Below, one piece after another: positions 10,161-22,398 of a stretch of 64,000 nt of DNA. Positions within the stretch are counted from its first letter, which is position 1. Each line of letters starts with the position of its first letter. The notes beneath the pieces were generated by a model, which did not search any database, had not been told where the DNA came from, and saw only the letters and a program-made list of their open reading frames with translations. Source of the DNA: Hansfordia pulvinata. Taxonomy: Eukaryota > Ascomycota > Sordariomycetes > Xylariales. Position numbers and translations under genes: made by a program. Location: the NCBI GenBank assembly GCA_006538405.1, contig BJKQ01000001.1:3410001-3474000 (forward strand), in the 5' to 3' direction.

Positions 10161-11151
10161 ATGGCGGCCCAAGACGACAACACGAGCTACGTCAACATGA
10201 CCGAAACCAGGACCTCGGCGGCCGACTCGGGCGTCGGCGAGGACGCCACCCTCATCGGCAAGCACTGCCAGCTCTCATACTGCAACCAGCTCGACTTCCT
10301 GCCCTTCTTCTGCCAGTCCTGCAAGAAGACCTTCTGCCTCGACCACCGCACCGAGGACGCCCACCGCTGCGACAACAAGGGCGCCTGGGCCGCCCGCCGC
10401 CGCGAGCAGCAGCAGAAGCAGCAGCAGTCCCAATCCTCCACCGCGGGCGGCCGTCGACTCGGCGGCCCCGAAAGCGCCCCGCGCCCCTGCGCCGCCGACC
10501 CCTGCCGCACGACGGTCGGCACGTCGCTGACGCCCGGCGTTCACTGCGCCACATGCAACCACACCTACTGCCTGAAGCACCGCCTGCGCGAGGAGCACGA
10601 CTGCGCGGCGCGGGCGCCGCCTCCCCCCGCTCGGCGCAGGCCGCCGCCGCCGCGACCTCGGCCCTGTCGCGCCTGCGCGCCTGGGGCTCGGCGCGCAAGG
10701 AGGCGGCGGCGGGCGCCCTGGCGGCGACGACGACGACGGCGACCCGCTCGCTCCCCAAGGCGCGGCCGTCGACAGCGTCGGCGCGCCTCGTCGCCGTCAA
10801 CAAGCTCAAGAAGACGGCCAAGGGCGACGCCGCGCGCGTGCCTCCCGAGAAGCGCGTCTACGTCTACGTCGAGGCCGAGTCGGCCACCACGACGGCCCGC
10901 TTCCCCGCGGCGACTTCTTCTACTCGGCCGACTGGGTCGTTGGCCGCGTCCTCGACGCCGCCGCCCGCAGCTTGCAGGTTGACAACGTCAACAATAGCTC
11001 CGCCGACGAGCGCGACCGCCTGCGCGTCTTCCACGTCGAGGGCGGTCGCCTGCTCGAGTTCAACGAGAAGCTCGGCGCCTCTGTTGTCAGCGGCAACACC
11101 CTGGTCCTGCTGCGCGGCGTCGGGAAGCCGCCCGAGTTGATCGACATGTGA
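10161..11151 (+). CDS. CUZ1: AN1-type zinc-finger protein, Cuz1-like, with two apparent frameshifts
   Basis: ATG at 10161 starts MAAQDDNTSYVNMTETRT. Two AN1 fingers follow: C-x4-C...C-x2-C-x4-C-x2-H-x5-H-x-C in the segment from KHCQLSYC to HRC (about residues 35-71), and a second from CAADPC to EEHDC (about 110-150). The frame is then lost near 10602-10645, continues in another frame through a linker containing LVAVNKLKKTAKGDAA and VYVYVEAES, and is lost again at the C4 run 10903-10906. Restoring one base there gives RFPRGDFFYSADWVVGRVLD and a ubiquitin-like tail (LRVFHVEGGRLLEF, NTLVLLRGVGKP) ending at TGA 11149-11151. Yeast Cuz1 has an AN1 finger plus UBL and links Cdc48 to the proteasome; that role is inferred. 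No GT-AG intron explains either break. Confidence 0.8.
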
Positions 11152-11689
11152 TTCGGCTTTGGCTCAGTATAAGTTACGCTTATCGCGTGTTACGGGCGGG
11201 ATGGGAGCTGTGAGCAGTCGAATATTTGGGCAGTGTGAGCCAGTCGGCTGTCGTTGCAAGCATGCGATTTGATTGGTATGGGCTGGGCCCGAACGGAGCG
11301 CGTCCTTCAGCATATGAGCGTTACGAAGCATGGTAAAGAGACATCCTGCATGGGGAGGCGTTGATCTTGTCTTTTCGCTTATTCATCTATTTACTTTGTG
11401 CCGGCTTGATGCTGTGGGATTTGTATACTAGAATAGTTGTGAGGTGTATGTCTCCCGGTAAATCCTGTAGATTCCAAGCGAATCGCTAAAGAAAGTAGCA
11501 GATTCGTGGCCCAAAAGCCTTTTGTAACAGGCAGGGCCAAATTCAGCAGTCTTGCTGCTCCGCTTATAAGTGAGAAGAGTTAACTCCCGGTGCGCCCTGC
11601 ATAACCAGATGCTTAGATCATTAAACATATATGGTGTTCTTTCGACACATTCCGTACAGCTCCAGGTGCAATCTCCACCCTGAAAATTC
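11152..11689. other. Convergent intergenic region
   Basis: 3' flanks of the AN1 gene and MTP18. AT content is higher than in the flanking exons, as expected of UTRs. No gene recognised. Confidence 0.5.
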
Positions 11690-12690
11690 TTACAGCTCTT
11701 TCTCCTTGGTCGTCTTGTTGGGCCTGTGCTGGAGCATCTCCTCGCGGCCTGTAGCCGGCGAGTGACCAACGTAGGACTGACCGCCGTACGCTTGGAAGCC
11801 TCTGTGAAACAGCCATTCAACAGCGGTCTCCACGGGCTGGTCAAACATAGTCGGCAACAAGGGAACCACGGCGAGGCCCAAGCCTATCGGGCCCCACACG
11901 CGGAGCGTCTTATTCTTGACATCCTTGAGAGCGCGGCCCGAGTATCGGACCAAGCTGTGGATGGTGAAGGCAGGCAAGCCCATGCTGGCAATGCTCTGGA
12001 AGATGGCACGCTGGGCCATGACGGTACGGTAGTCGTCGAGTGGAGCGACAGTGCCGGGGCGTATTGCGTCAGAGGCGGGGGCGGGATTAAGGCCAGTGAC
12101 TTGCTGCTGGCGATCGGTCAGCTCGAGCTGGGGGTTGAGGGTGCGCTGGTTATGCCAGTAAGCACGGTAGCCCTCGTGAGAGACGTCGCCGAGGATGTAG
12201 GCCCAGGAGATGCCGTAGGCGCTCTTGATCAGCCAGGGGTGGGCAACGGGTCGGAAGCTCTCGCCAATGTCGGAGGTATAGGCGACGTATCGGTGTGCTG
12301 AGAGCATGATGGTGCGCAGGCGGTTGGCGTATGCGGCATACCGGACGTTAGACTCGGTCGAGGGCGGGGCACTGGGGTTTGTGACGGAGGTTAGTCGAGC
12401 TGATTGACGCTTTCTCTGCGCGCCATGTCTACTCAGTGGTAGCAACACGAGATAATAAGGGAGGCGTACTATCCATCCACCAGCTCGTCGAAGAAGTTCT
12501 CATCCTTGTCGGATTTGTCGACTATGCTTTGTAGACTTTTTGGCAGCTCGCGGCGAGGCGGCAGGCGGTTGGGGTCGAACTGAGTGGCATCTTTGCGAGC
12601 GTCGACCTTGGTCTCGGTGGACTGGTTGGGTGTCGAAGCTTCGTCCTTGGGTGCTGCGGGCTTGTCGGAAGAGCCTTTTCCCCACCACAT
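11690..12690 (-). CDS. Mitochondrial fission process protein 1 (MTP18/MTFP1 family)
   Basis: Two exons, 12470-12690 and 11690-12371, separated by a 98-bp intron (donor GTACGC, acceptor CCCAG), give 300 residues. The junction reads FFDELVDGYAPPSTESNVR, joining what look like two separate frames. The core is MTP18-like: YAAYANRLRTIMLSAHRY, IGESFRPVAHPWLIKSAYG, SWAYILGDVSHEGYRA, then hydrophobic segments near IFQSIASMGLPAFTIHS and WGPIGLGLAVVPLLPTMFD. The family sits in the mitochondrial inner membrane and affects fission and membrane integrity. The N-terminal about 80 residues are polar and start MWWGKGSSDKPAAP, with no obvious targeting peptide. Divergent from ATP19, another inner-membrane protein gene. 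Confidence 0.9.
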
Positions 12691-13328
12691 GATGAATGAG
12701 TTGCTATGCCGAGCAAGAGCTGGGTAGACCTGATGGGGGAGAGACAGAATGCCGCGGTTCTAGTAGCGATAGATAGTTTGTGGTGGTGTAGAAGTAGACT
12801 ACTCTTCGACTCCGGTCAGACGATCTATGCCGATGGTGAGTGGTCGAGAACGGAACAGTGGCATGCGCGACAGGCATGAAATCGACGTGACGTCGAAGGT
12901 CCCACTCGACGGCGTTCTTGCTTGCGCATCCGTACCCCAGACGATCCGTGCGGTACGACACCTTACTCGTACTTAACGTTTTTTACGGAGCGAGCGCCGT
13001 CCATCGAGTACCTCTATGTATGTGCTCATATGTATCTACAGATTAGGATTGTAATAGTGAAGCTTCACTGTGCCGAGGCTCATGCAAGTATACGGGTCAG
13101 TCGGGCGAAATCGCTCCCAGCTTCCCCGTCTGGCGGCCCCACTCTGCACCTGCGCTGGGCCGGCACCTGCTCTCGCCGTCGAGGAACGTACTCGTGCCGG
13201 GAAAGCTCGTTTTGTATCGGGAGCTTTGATCTGATGAGCATTATTGGCGCTTTGTATCTCGTCCCCCAACCCCTTACCACCGACCACACCATCACCGTTC
13301 GACGTCAATCACCCCCAACACCCTCACA
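12691..13328. promoter_or_regulatory. Divergent promoter region, MTP18 / ATP19
   Basis: The 638 bp between the start codons of two mitochondrial inner-membrane genes. One TACTCGTAC repeat lies at 12964-12972. The only reading frames are short chance frames. Shared regulation is an inference from arrangement alone. Confidence 0.45.
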
Positions 13329-13796
13329 ATGGTTCAGTACTACTCCGTTCTCGGCCAGAAGGTCGGCTCCCACTACGTGAGTCCAATCCGAGCCCTTGCG
13401 ACTTCTTCCGACCTGCGCGCGCGCGGGCGCGCCATGCATCACCCCTCTCCGTGCCTTTCCTTCGCCGGCGCTGCCGCCGCCGCTGCCGACACGAACCCAG
13501 ATCTCGTCAGGTGCTACTCATATTACTTCGATGCTGACCTGCGCTGTTTTAATTCTGGATAGCTTGCTATGGGTGTCCTGACTGCCCTGTTTGGCGGTTC
13601 CTACCTCGGCTTCAGCGGCCCCAAGAAGGTTGCCGCTCAGACTCCCCCGATCAACGCCTCCAGCCCCGAAGAGTCCGACTTCATCCAGTGCGTGCCACCT
13701 GGCCCTCATTCCTTTTACGCGGCGCATTAATTGATCATGAATTACAGGAAGTTCCTCAAGGAGGCCGACAAGAGCGAGAAGGAGGCCAAGCACTAA
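13329..13796 (+). CDS. ATP19: ATP synthase subunit k (Atp19)
   Basis: Three exons, 13329-13376, 13563-13687 and 13748-13796, with introns of 186 bp (donor GTGAGT) and 60 bp (donor GTGCGT, acceptor TTACAG), encode 73 residues. The protein starts MVQYYSVLGQKVGSHY, has one membrane segment (LAMGVLTALFGGSYLGFSG) and ends SDFIQKFLKEADKSEKEAKH. Short N-terminal tail, single transmembrane helix and lysine-rich C-terminus match fungal Atp19, a dimer-associated accessory subunit of mitochondrial F1Fo ATP synthase. The phases of all junctions agree. It is easily missed because no exon exceeds 125 bp. Confidence 0.88.
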
Positions 13797-15365
13797 ATGC
13801 GGACCCGATTGCGGAAAATTAATGGCGGTTTGAATTGACCGACGGCCAGCCGGTCAATTGTACATTTAGACTTTGTCACGAGCAGTCAATTCCGACTATG
13901 ACGAACCATTGGAATTCAACCTCTTATTTCCTTCGGTCACCACCAAGATCATCACGCGCCTCACAGTCTCGCCTGGGAACGTGATATACCCTTGTGAAAG
14001 GTGGTCAGGGCGTCATCGCCATCCGCGCATTTCGATTGCGTTCCGATTCCCGAAGCGAGCAGCGCCCAAGCCAAGTCGTGACATCGCACTTTAACATGAC
14101 TAGTGCGCTGCCCTGAAATTCTTGCGAGCCGCTTTATCACGGGGGCCGAATGAGCGTGTCACCGAAATTGAATGTTTGCGACTATCTCAGCCCTCACTTG
14201 CTGAAAGGCTACCGGGTGCAGAGAATAAGGCAGTTCACGTTCTTAGCTTGTCTTGGTGTGGTCCGCGCTCGGAGGTACAATGTCATGCAGCGGTGCTCGT
14301 AGGCACTCAAGCGTGGTCTGACGCGTTTGCGATCGATTGCTTCCTGAGGGTGACATGGTAGACCCTCTTTACTCGGGACAAGAGAACAGAGAAGAGTCAT
14401 GTCCGTCTAGGGTTTGATAGTACCGTCAAGAAATCGTAGCGTGATGGGTTGCAGCACATCGTCTTTTGATCTGGGGAAGGGGGGGTTTCCGTGCCCTCTA
14501 ACTCGAAATTGAGAATCACTGAGATGTGTGTCTTATGCCTTCTAGATGGGCCAACTCAGCTTCTGCGTGTGTTCTGCTAGATGCGCTCTTGCAACGTCGC
14601 AATATCCCCTCAGAATGAGGGGTTGAGCTGTCGTCTTGGTGCCGTGATCTTTCACGAGTAGACTGGGTGGACATACATGTAAGTACGCAGATTAGACCAA
14701 ATTGGAGCTAGTTATCGAGCGACCACTTCCTTCACATGGGTACATTATCTGAAAAGTATTGTCTCTCATGCCTTTTCTCTCGGTTTCAAGAACACCGACA
14801 AGCCATGGAACTCACTATCTATAACAATCCCATATTAATTCTATCAAACATAGATCAGACCGCAATGAATAAAATTTCGAAAAGCCACAAGCACAAAGAC
14901 TGTGAGATCTCCAAAGATACTCGGTTGGATGAACTGACCGCTTGATATATCAGAATACCGATGAGTTTCAATTCAGTTCGACAACGCGGTTAGAAGCGCA
15001 GGGCTGCAGATGAAAGCGCGAACCTTGTGCTTGCGAGCGCGGAACTCACTAGTACGAATACGGTAAAACACGCCAAGACAGCCAGATAATCGACATTCCC
15101 AGCTATCCCTGAACGGGCTCCAAGAAACGGTACGTCAGCGCTGTACAGCTCCAGGGCAGGCTGTACACGTACACGTCCCAGCACCGGCAGCCAGGCGCTG
15201 TAGATCGCATCGTCAGAGTACGGCATGAAGCCAGCTTGAGCTTCTTCGCAGGATCCTAGGGCAACCCGTCGCGACCTGGCCTCGCTCGTCCATCACGACG
15301 CCCCTCTGTCACGGCCACCCTGCCTATTATTCATATACAATGCGCTGGTCGCCCTCTCATCCATT
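13797..15365. other. Intergenic region between ATP19 and UFE1
   Basis: About 1.6 kb, relatively AT-rich in 14650-14960. The 78-codon minus frame at 14990-15226 contains one hydrophobic stretch but has no family resemblance, so I do not call it. No RNA gene seen. Confidence 0.5.
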
Positions 15366-16614
15366 ATGACGGACCTTACACCTCTTTTCAATGGCTTTCT
15401 CAAGCAGCACGAGGCGCCCCCACCACGAGGCGGCCCTTCAGCCTCGAGAGCCTCGACGACTTCCTCCAGGAAGCCTACAAGATCGTAGGTTCAGCGAGTG
15501 CCCTTCCCGTAGCAAATATCGTGCGCGCACCAACTGACCCTATCGGGCTATCTACAGAAAGCAAACATCGCATCGCTGCACGCCGATTTGAGGAACATCC
15601 GACAGTCCTACCTCTCGACCGCCCAGCCCCGCAAGACCCTGATCCGATCATCCCAGAATGAGCGGCAGGCGAAGCCGCTGACCGACCGGGAAAGGGAGGA
15701 GATTGACGCGCAGATGAAGCAGATGCTGCGCGCGCTGAACGCCAGCATTCGCAGCCTAGCCGACGCCGAGAACGTGCGCCACGAGACGGCCTCCACGTTG
15801 ATAGCCAAGAAGCATGGTAGCGGACGTCTGAACCTCGTCAGCGCGTGGGCGGCGGGCGGCGGCGCGGCGCGGTCCGGCAAGTCGCCCGAGCACGCGGCCG
15901 CCGAGGACTGCGAGGCCGCTGTCGCCGGGCACCGCGAGAGCGTGCTGTGGCTGCTGCGCCAGCGCCTGCAGGAGTGCGTCAAGGCCCAGCAGGACATGAT
16001 GGAGATCCGCATCAGCCGGGAGATGGAGAAGAATCGCAGCGTCCTGGCCAAGGCCCGCGGGCCCGAGGTCGCTACGCTGGCCGGCCTGGTCGAGGCCGAG
16101 ACCGGCGCCGCGGGCCCGACCAAGCTGCCGGCCAACCAGGGCCTGCCGCCGGAAGAGGCATACGGCAACGCGAACCCGACCGAGGGCTTGACGCAAGAGC
16201 AGATACAAATGTTTGAGCAGGAGAACAAGGAGATGCTCAAGGTCTACGAGAGCACTTTGGATCAGGTCAGGTATGTGCCATCATCCTTTCAAGCAACGCC
16301 CACTCGCGCACTTCGTCGCAGACCCTACCATATCTAGTCGAGAAAAAGCTGACCCGATTCTTCCTTGCAACAGGACCGCGCAGAAATCCTTGATCGAAAT
16401 TTCCGAGCTGCAGACGCAGCTCGTCGACAACCTGGCCACGCAATCGGCGCACATCGACCAACTGGTGGCCGACTCGCTGAACACAACCGAAAACGTGGGC
16501 GGGGGCAACAAGCAGCTCAAGCAGGCGACGCAGAAGGCGAGTCCAGCGAAATACACCTTCTTCGCGACGTGCGGGCTTTGCACGTTTTTGATAGTATGGG
16601 ATCTGGTTTTTTGA
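15366..16614 (+). CDS. UFE1: ER syntaxin Ufe1 / syntaxin-18 family t-SNARE, one apparent frameshift
   Basis: Exons 15366-15484, 15558-16270 and 16374-16614 with introns of 73 and 103 bp; about 357 residues. Exon 1 starts MTDLTPLFNGFLKQHEAP but loses frame in the C5 run 15417-15421; one more C gives TTRRPFSLESLDDFLQEAYK, which runs in phase into exon 2 (ANIASLHADLRNIRQSYLS). This matches the syntaxin-18 N-terminal domain. The SNARE region is at about 270-330 (LDQVR, then TAQKSLIEISELQTQLVDNL, HIDQLVADSLNTTENVGGGN), followed by a C-terminal membrane anchor (YTFFATCGLCTFLIVWDLVF) ending the protein. The product should act at the ER in Golgi-to-ER retrograde fusion. Both introns have standard sites. 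Confidence 0.85.
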
Positions 16615-19600
16615 TCAGACGGACAGGACAGAAGAGACATAATGAAAATAGGAAGCACACACAAAAAAAACAGTAAACATATCAACGGGGTGTGGTCTGA
16701 GCCAACAGTGACGACCTCGCGGTGACTGAGGGTCTCCCTCGTCCCATAACTCAGCCGGCCGCATAGGGGCGGGTTTCAAACCTCGTGGCAGGTAGACGAC
16801 ATGCGGGAGCACGCGGGAGGTGTGCACCCACCCCATCCGTGGATATCTCCCGGGGGGCCTACGCGGTGTCTACTGCCTACCTACGCGTACGAGTACTCAC
16901 AAAGTGCTGCCGAGCCACCCCGTACACCTGGGGGACCCGTCGTCACATGCCTGCGGGACTCGGCGCCCGGCTTTAGCCTAGGTCGTCGTCATGAGATCAC
17001 GGGCGGTAGCGGATGACTTGGCGCCTTCAAGTTGTCGCCAAGCCCTTCTCACGGGCGGGAAAGAAAAAGACGGGCTTGACGGCGGGAGGGGGGGCCCGAC
17101 TCGCGATCAAGGAGATGGGCGATGTCAAGCTCGGCCCGTGTGCCCATCTACTCGTGCCTACCTTAAGGTATGTATCCGTACATCATGAGTACGCTTCCCC
17201 AGACCTGGGGAATCCGCCCTGGGTGCGTGTGTCTCTCAAGCAGCCTGCGGCGAAAGCCTCGGGAGTTGCTGGTGCAGGGGTCCTGGCGAATACAGCCCGT
17301 CTTCTTCTGTTCCGTTGCGGAAAACTGTCCAGGTCGAGATTCGTACCCTTACTTTGAAGCGTTTTCTGGTCCATCGTGGGATTAGGGTACTTGTAGTGTT
17401 CACTGCGCGAGTAATGCTGTTTTATGGGCTGCACCGCGGGCAACGGACAAAGCCCGCGGGCGTCGAGGGTACCCGTACTCGTGGGTACCGGTTCGCTGCG
17501 CTCTTGCGGAATCGAAATGCGTGGTCCGGGAAACAGCCGCCCGGCCGATCCGGAATCGCGTGGACGAATGCAGGCCCTTGCGCTTGTGCAAGTATGTAGT
17601 CGGTACCCGTACACGCACCTGACCTTGGACGGGCAGCCTCTGGCGGACCTCGGTCTATTACGTCGCAGGGCGAGGGTTAAGAAGCCGAGCCTCGATCCCC
17701 AAAGCGCGCACGCCCGGGCCGGTGCTGGTCTTGCCGCAGCCATCAGCGCTCGCTGGGGCTTCGGCGGACGGGAGCATGTGGTAATGGATCTGTAGGTGGT
17801 GTCTTGTGGCCCGGTTTGTCAGTGAGATGGGTTCGCCGTGCGCCTATTTAAATTCGCATTCATGTGCTGGGCCCCAAGTTGGCGCAGAGAATCGCTCTTG
17901 TGATTTCTCCTCTCCTCTCTTTCACTCTCACCAGAATAGCAGAATCGCAACTCAATCTCCTCCATGCTCGGTCATAAGCCGACGACGTCTTGACCGCGAG
18001 CCCGTCCGAGCCTTGTCGCTTTCCGACATTGCCACATTGGGTGCCTACTACCTACTCAAGGCACTTCACCTTACCAATCCCGCCCCAGCCTGCGCCATCC
18101 CCGGCGCTGCAGCCGTGTCGCGGGTCTCGCGTGTGACCCTCTTGCCGAGCCTTCCCCGGCGCAGCGCGGACTCGAATCCCGAAGACTCCGCGTCTCGGCG
18201 AAAAGCAGGTGAGTTGGGTGAAAACCCCGACGGAGTGGACGGCTTTAAGCGCGGCAGCATGGAAGACATGGAGGTGCAAGCGCCCGCTGTCACGGTCACG
18301 GTCACGGTCACGGCCACGGCCACGGTAATGAAGCCCCGCCGCCTCCGTCCTCCGATGCTTCCAGAAGATCGTCAGTGTTGCCGCGTCTTGGACCCAACCG
18401 CATGCATGACAGAATGAGAGAGACTGGCCCTACAGAGAGGCGAGAGCTAGGCAGACGGAGCACTCGTACTCGCACACGAGCTGACCAGAGAACAAGTACC
18501 TACCAGATACCTTTACCCCTACTTGTAAAGGCACCGGCCCGAGCGCAGCCCTCGTGAGGCGTGAGGCAGACCTGTTTTTAGAAGGCCAGACGAGCGGCGC
18601 AGCAAGCCCGCAAGCTCCGGGCCTATCAGGTCAGCGTCATTGCAATCATTCCTCCGGTCTTGGCCTCGTCGCAGAACCCGGGCTGCGAATCTTGGGAATC
18701 CCTCCCCCAGCTGAAGGTCCACGCCGCTGGTCCCGTCCGCCCCATCCGCAGTCATCCACGGCGCAAAATAGCCACAGGGACCGTTATTACGGAGTGCCGC
18801 AGGTGCTCGTACACGCGGCCTTACCATCGATTGTAACGCTCCTAGCTGGTCCTCTTCCAGCTTGCCCAGCTTGCCCAGCTTCCAGCCCCGCCTTCCGGTG
18901 AGAGCTGCCCGCCCGAGATCCATCAGCCGGTCTAGCCCACGCGTTGTTGGGTCTGATGACAGCTTGGCCGCAGAGACCTACTCGTACCAGTCAAGCAGCC
19001 CACCACGCCACCGTACGACACGGCGGTCGGTGACGCACCCCCTCAGCACATTCGAGCAGTGTGTGTGCTTCCTTTGGACGGTGCGATAATCAACCGGAAG
19101 ACAGCTGGGGAACCGACCAGAAGACCAACCCAAGCCGACGGACTGGTGACTACTGGAGATAGCTGCGCCCAAGCTCCGGACCACAAGCCCAAGGTACCGG
19201 TACCTGTCTCATAGCTCCGGCTCGAGGTGAGTTGACCTGACGCATGCACTGATCGCCCGCCCGTTACACAATCCCATCCAATCCCATTGGCCCATCCTTC
19301 ATGTTCCAGTCGCCATACCTGCCCGGCCCCGGCCAGGTATGCTCCAAGCACGGAATACCCAACGCAGTAGCCGCGAGCCTGCGCCGCGCCTCCCACCCAT
19401 CCACATGCTACATTGGATGTATGTACGATGGGAGCATGGCCTGAGGTCTGGTGCGCGTGCATCATGTACCTGGCAGCGTACCTTTCTGGTACCTGCGCCC
19501 CGGCACCTCTCATGCCACGTTGTGCCCCCAGTTGAAGCTAGCCCGTCCGCACAAGCTAACCGCCTCGCCGCCCCCAGAGCCCCCTCGCCCCGGACTGCAC

Positions 19601-19975
19601 CCAGCACCAAGCTCGGACGTCTGCCGTCCGCGCCAAGTATACCGCGTCAGTACCGGTCTAGGGTTCGCCGCCAAGTACCGCGAGTCTGCCTCCAGTCTGC
19701 CCCCCCTTCATAGGCCCCACGTACCTGCCCTGTCCCGGCGAGCACGGTGTACCGCCGCGCGAAGTCGGCGCCTGCAGGAACCCGGCGTACCGCGACCTGA
19801 GATAGACGAGCTCGCGACTGGAGCGCCGCCCTCGCCGTAGTCCGAGTACCCGTACCTGCCCAGACCAGACGGGACGCTGACGCTCACGCTGGAGCTGGAC
19901 AGCCGTGAGCCACCGACGAGTACTTGAACGATCTGTTCCCTCCCGCTGGCCGCCTGGCTCCTCTTTCTCTTCATC
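16615..19975. other. Long intergenic region upstream of aspartate aminotransferase
   Basis: About 3.4 kb without a supportable gene. It holds GTAC-centred motifs (for example 16887-16898 and 18979-18987), a 14-bp palindrome around GGTACCGGTACC at 19192-19205, and a hexamer repeat at 18289-18324. Multiple frames of 60-200 codons overlap each other on both strands and have no domain. Confidence 0.5.
18289..18324. repeat. GTCACG/GCCACG hexamer tandem repeat
   Basis: Four GTCACG units followed by two GCCACG units, in intergenic sequence. Read as codons it would give a Val-Thr/Ala-Thr tract, but the surrounding frame is not a credible gene. Confidence 0.9.
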
Positions 19976-21538
19976 ATGCCCTTCGACCCCTCCTACCACG
20001 GCCAGTCTGTTGCCAGAGTCAAAGCCATAGCCAACCAAATGTCGCCACCTTCAGCAACCAGCTTCGCGGCTGATGTCGTCCCTCAAGCTCCTGAAGACCC
20101 TCTGTTCGGTCTGATGGCTGCTTACAGGGCCGACGAGGATCCCAACAAGGTCGATCTGGTGTGTTGCCCCGCCCCCCGCGCTGGCCAGCCTCAGCTCTTC
20201 GGGTTTTGTTCCCAACTGAAGGCTTGCCGGTCAGTGTCGTACATTCGAGCCAGTTGCTGACCGTCTTTCCAGGGTATTGGAGCTTACCGTGGCGACGACG
20301 CGAAACCCTGGGTGCTGCCCGTCGTGAAAAAGGTCGGTCCTCCTCTGAATTATACGCCTGCGTCTTCCACTCGTCGCCAAGGCACATCTGTCTTCCATTG
20401 CCGTTCCATGTCTCAGGGCATTGTATTGCCAAGCCAGGCACGGTGCTAACCAATTCATGCGTACCAGGCCGACGAAGTTCTCCGCAACAACCCTGATCTC
20501 GATCACGAATACGCCCCCATCGCCGGTATCGCTTCCTTCACGACCAAGGCCCGCGACTTGATTCTGGACCCCGAGTCCCCAGCGATCAAAGAGAACCGTG
20601 CCGCATCCATCCAGACGATCTCCGGCACCGGTGCCGTGCACTTGGGCGCCCTTTTCCTCGCCAAGTTTTACCCGGGCACCAAGCAGGTCTACCTGTCCAA
20701 CCCTACATGGGCCAACCACAACCAGATCTTCAGCAATGTTGGCATTCCAATCGCCCAGTACCCCTACTTCTCCAAGGAAACGCGAGGCCTTGACTTTGAC
20801 GGCATGAAGTCGGCCATTCGTGGCGCCCCAGACAGATCCGTTATTCTGCTGCATGCTTGCGCACACAACCCCACCGGCGTCGACCCCACGCTAGAGCAGT
20901 GGAAGGAGATCGCTGAGATCATGCGCGAGAAGAGCCACTTCCCTTTCTTCGACTGCGCGTACCAGGGCTTTGCCACTGGAGACCTGACCAAGGACAACTC
21001 GGCCATTCGTTACTTTGTCGAGCAAGGCTTCGAGCTGGTAGTTGCGCAGAGTTTCGCCAAGAACTTTGGTCTGTACGGCGAGCGCGCCGGTTGCTTCCAC
21101 TTTGTGACGGGACCGTCTCCGGACGCCGAGTCGACAGTCAAGCGCATTGCGTCACAGTTGGCGGTGCTGCAGCGCTCGGAAATCTCCAACCCGCCTCTGT
21201 ACGGTGCGCGCATCGCCAGTACTGTGCTCAATGATGCTTCGCTCTTTGAGGAGTGGAAGGAGAACCTGCGAACCATGTCTGGGCGCATCATTGACATGAG
21301 GCAAGCGCTGCGGGCCAAGCTTGAGGAGCAGGGCACGCCCGGCACCTGGAACCACATCACGGACCAGATCGGCATGTTCAGCTTCACGGGCCTGACCGAG
21401 GCGCAGGTTCTGAAAATTCGGAGTGATGCTCATGTCTACATGACCAAGAACGGCAGGATCAGTATGGCTGGGCTAAACTCGCGCAACGTCGAGTATGTAG
21501 CCAAGGCCATCGACAGGGTCGTCCGGGAAAGTTCATGA
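19976..21538 (+). CDS. AAT2: Aspartate aminotransferase, probably cytosolic
   Basis: Three exons, 19976-20158, 20273-20332 and 20468-21538 (introns 114 and 135 bp, all phase 0), encode 437 residues. This class I PLP enzyme interconverts aspartate/2-oxoglutarate and oxaloacetate/glutamate. Signature blocks are VDLGIGAYRGDDAKPWVLP across the first junction, HACAHNPTGVDPT, and the Schiff-base lysine in SFAKNFGLYGERAG (Lys279 in this model). The typical C-terminal block (GMFSFTGLTEAQV, YMTKNGRISMAGLN) is intact. The N-terminus MPFDPSYHGQSVARVKAI is longer than many cytosolic forms; ATG at 20039 (MSPPSATSFAAD) is an alternative. No strong mitochondrial presequence or C-terminal peroxisomal signal (ends RESS). 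Confidence 0.95.
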
Positions 21539-22398
21539 GCAGCTTGGCGCAGTCGTTCTCCATGCCGCGGGATTTTCCAGCCATGGAGGACGCGCAGGTG
21601 GGGCAGGTCCGGGAGGTCGAGGCTCAAAACGCCACGACCCAGAGACGAGGTCCCGCACGGGGGCGAGCGAGCCTGGGGGCCATCCCTTTGCATGTTAGGG
21701 GCGAGATTTCCGAAAGGAGGACGGGTTCGGCCATTTTTACTGTAAGAGTATGGGAGGGTTCTCATGTCCTTGCACAGCCTGCCAATACCCCTCTAGCTGC
21801 GAGCGGACGTTGCAGCAGGGCAGTCTGTGTAATGGTGTCAGGAATAGAGATAGAGTCGCGAACGGGCGAACAGAGACTACAACCATTGTAATGAGGCATT
21901 GCAGCGACTGGATGAACACCGTGACTTGGCCGACGAGGGGCGTGGGGAGGAACGATGCGGCGCGACATGAAGCTACGGGCGACAACCCCGCGTGGATCCG
22001 CATTCGGCGACGGGGTCGTGACGAGGGGTCGCAGGGGGATCTGCCCGGCAGCCGAGGGGCTCATCAGCACCTCAGGCACTCGTACGGGTACCAGTACGGG
22101 TCTCCGTACATACATGTATGGATGTATCGTAGAGGGGCGTTGGGTGGGGCGGCGAAGTTGTCAGTCATCGCGGTTGCGCACAGTGACGCAAAAGTGGCCT
22201 GGGAGCTACCCCACGTTCAAATTTGGTCGGTGGTGTGATTTCAAATGAGGGGATATCCCGATGTTGCGGGCAAGATGCGTCCGTCTTTGACTTGGTGACA
22301 TTTGATATTGCCCGCCGGATGTGATGAGCGGTGCACTCTTTGACGACTCGTCTTTTTTTGCCCCTTTCCCTTTAGTGACTGGGCGGGCATGTGCAGGC

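Noticed and set aside
10161..11151. Programmed ribosomal frameshifting as explanation for the AN1 gene
   Set aside because: Two shifts in one gene and seven elsewhere, at varied sequences and all in G/C-rich runs or repeats, fit base-loss errors better than recoding.
14990..15226. Small membrane protein on the minus strand
   Set aside because: One hydrophobic stretch only, no homology I recognise, no supporting context.
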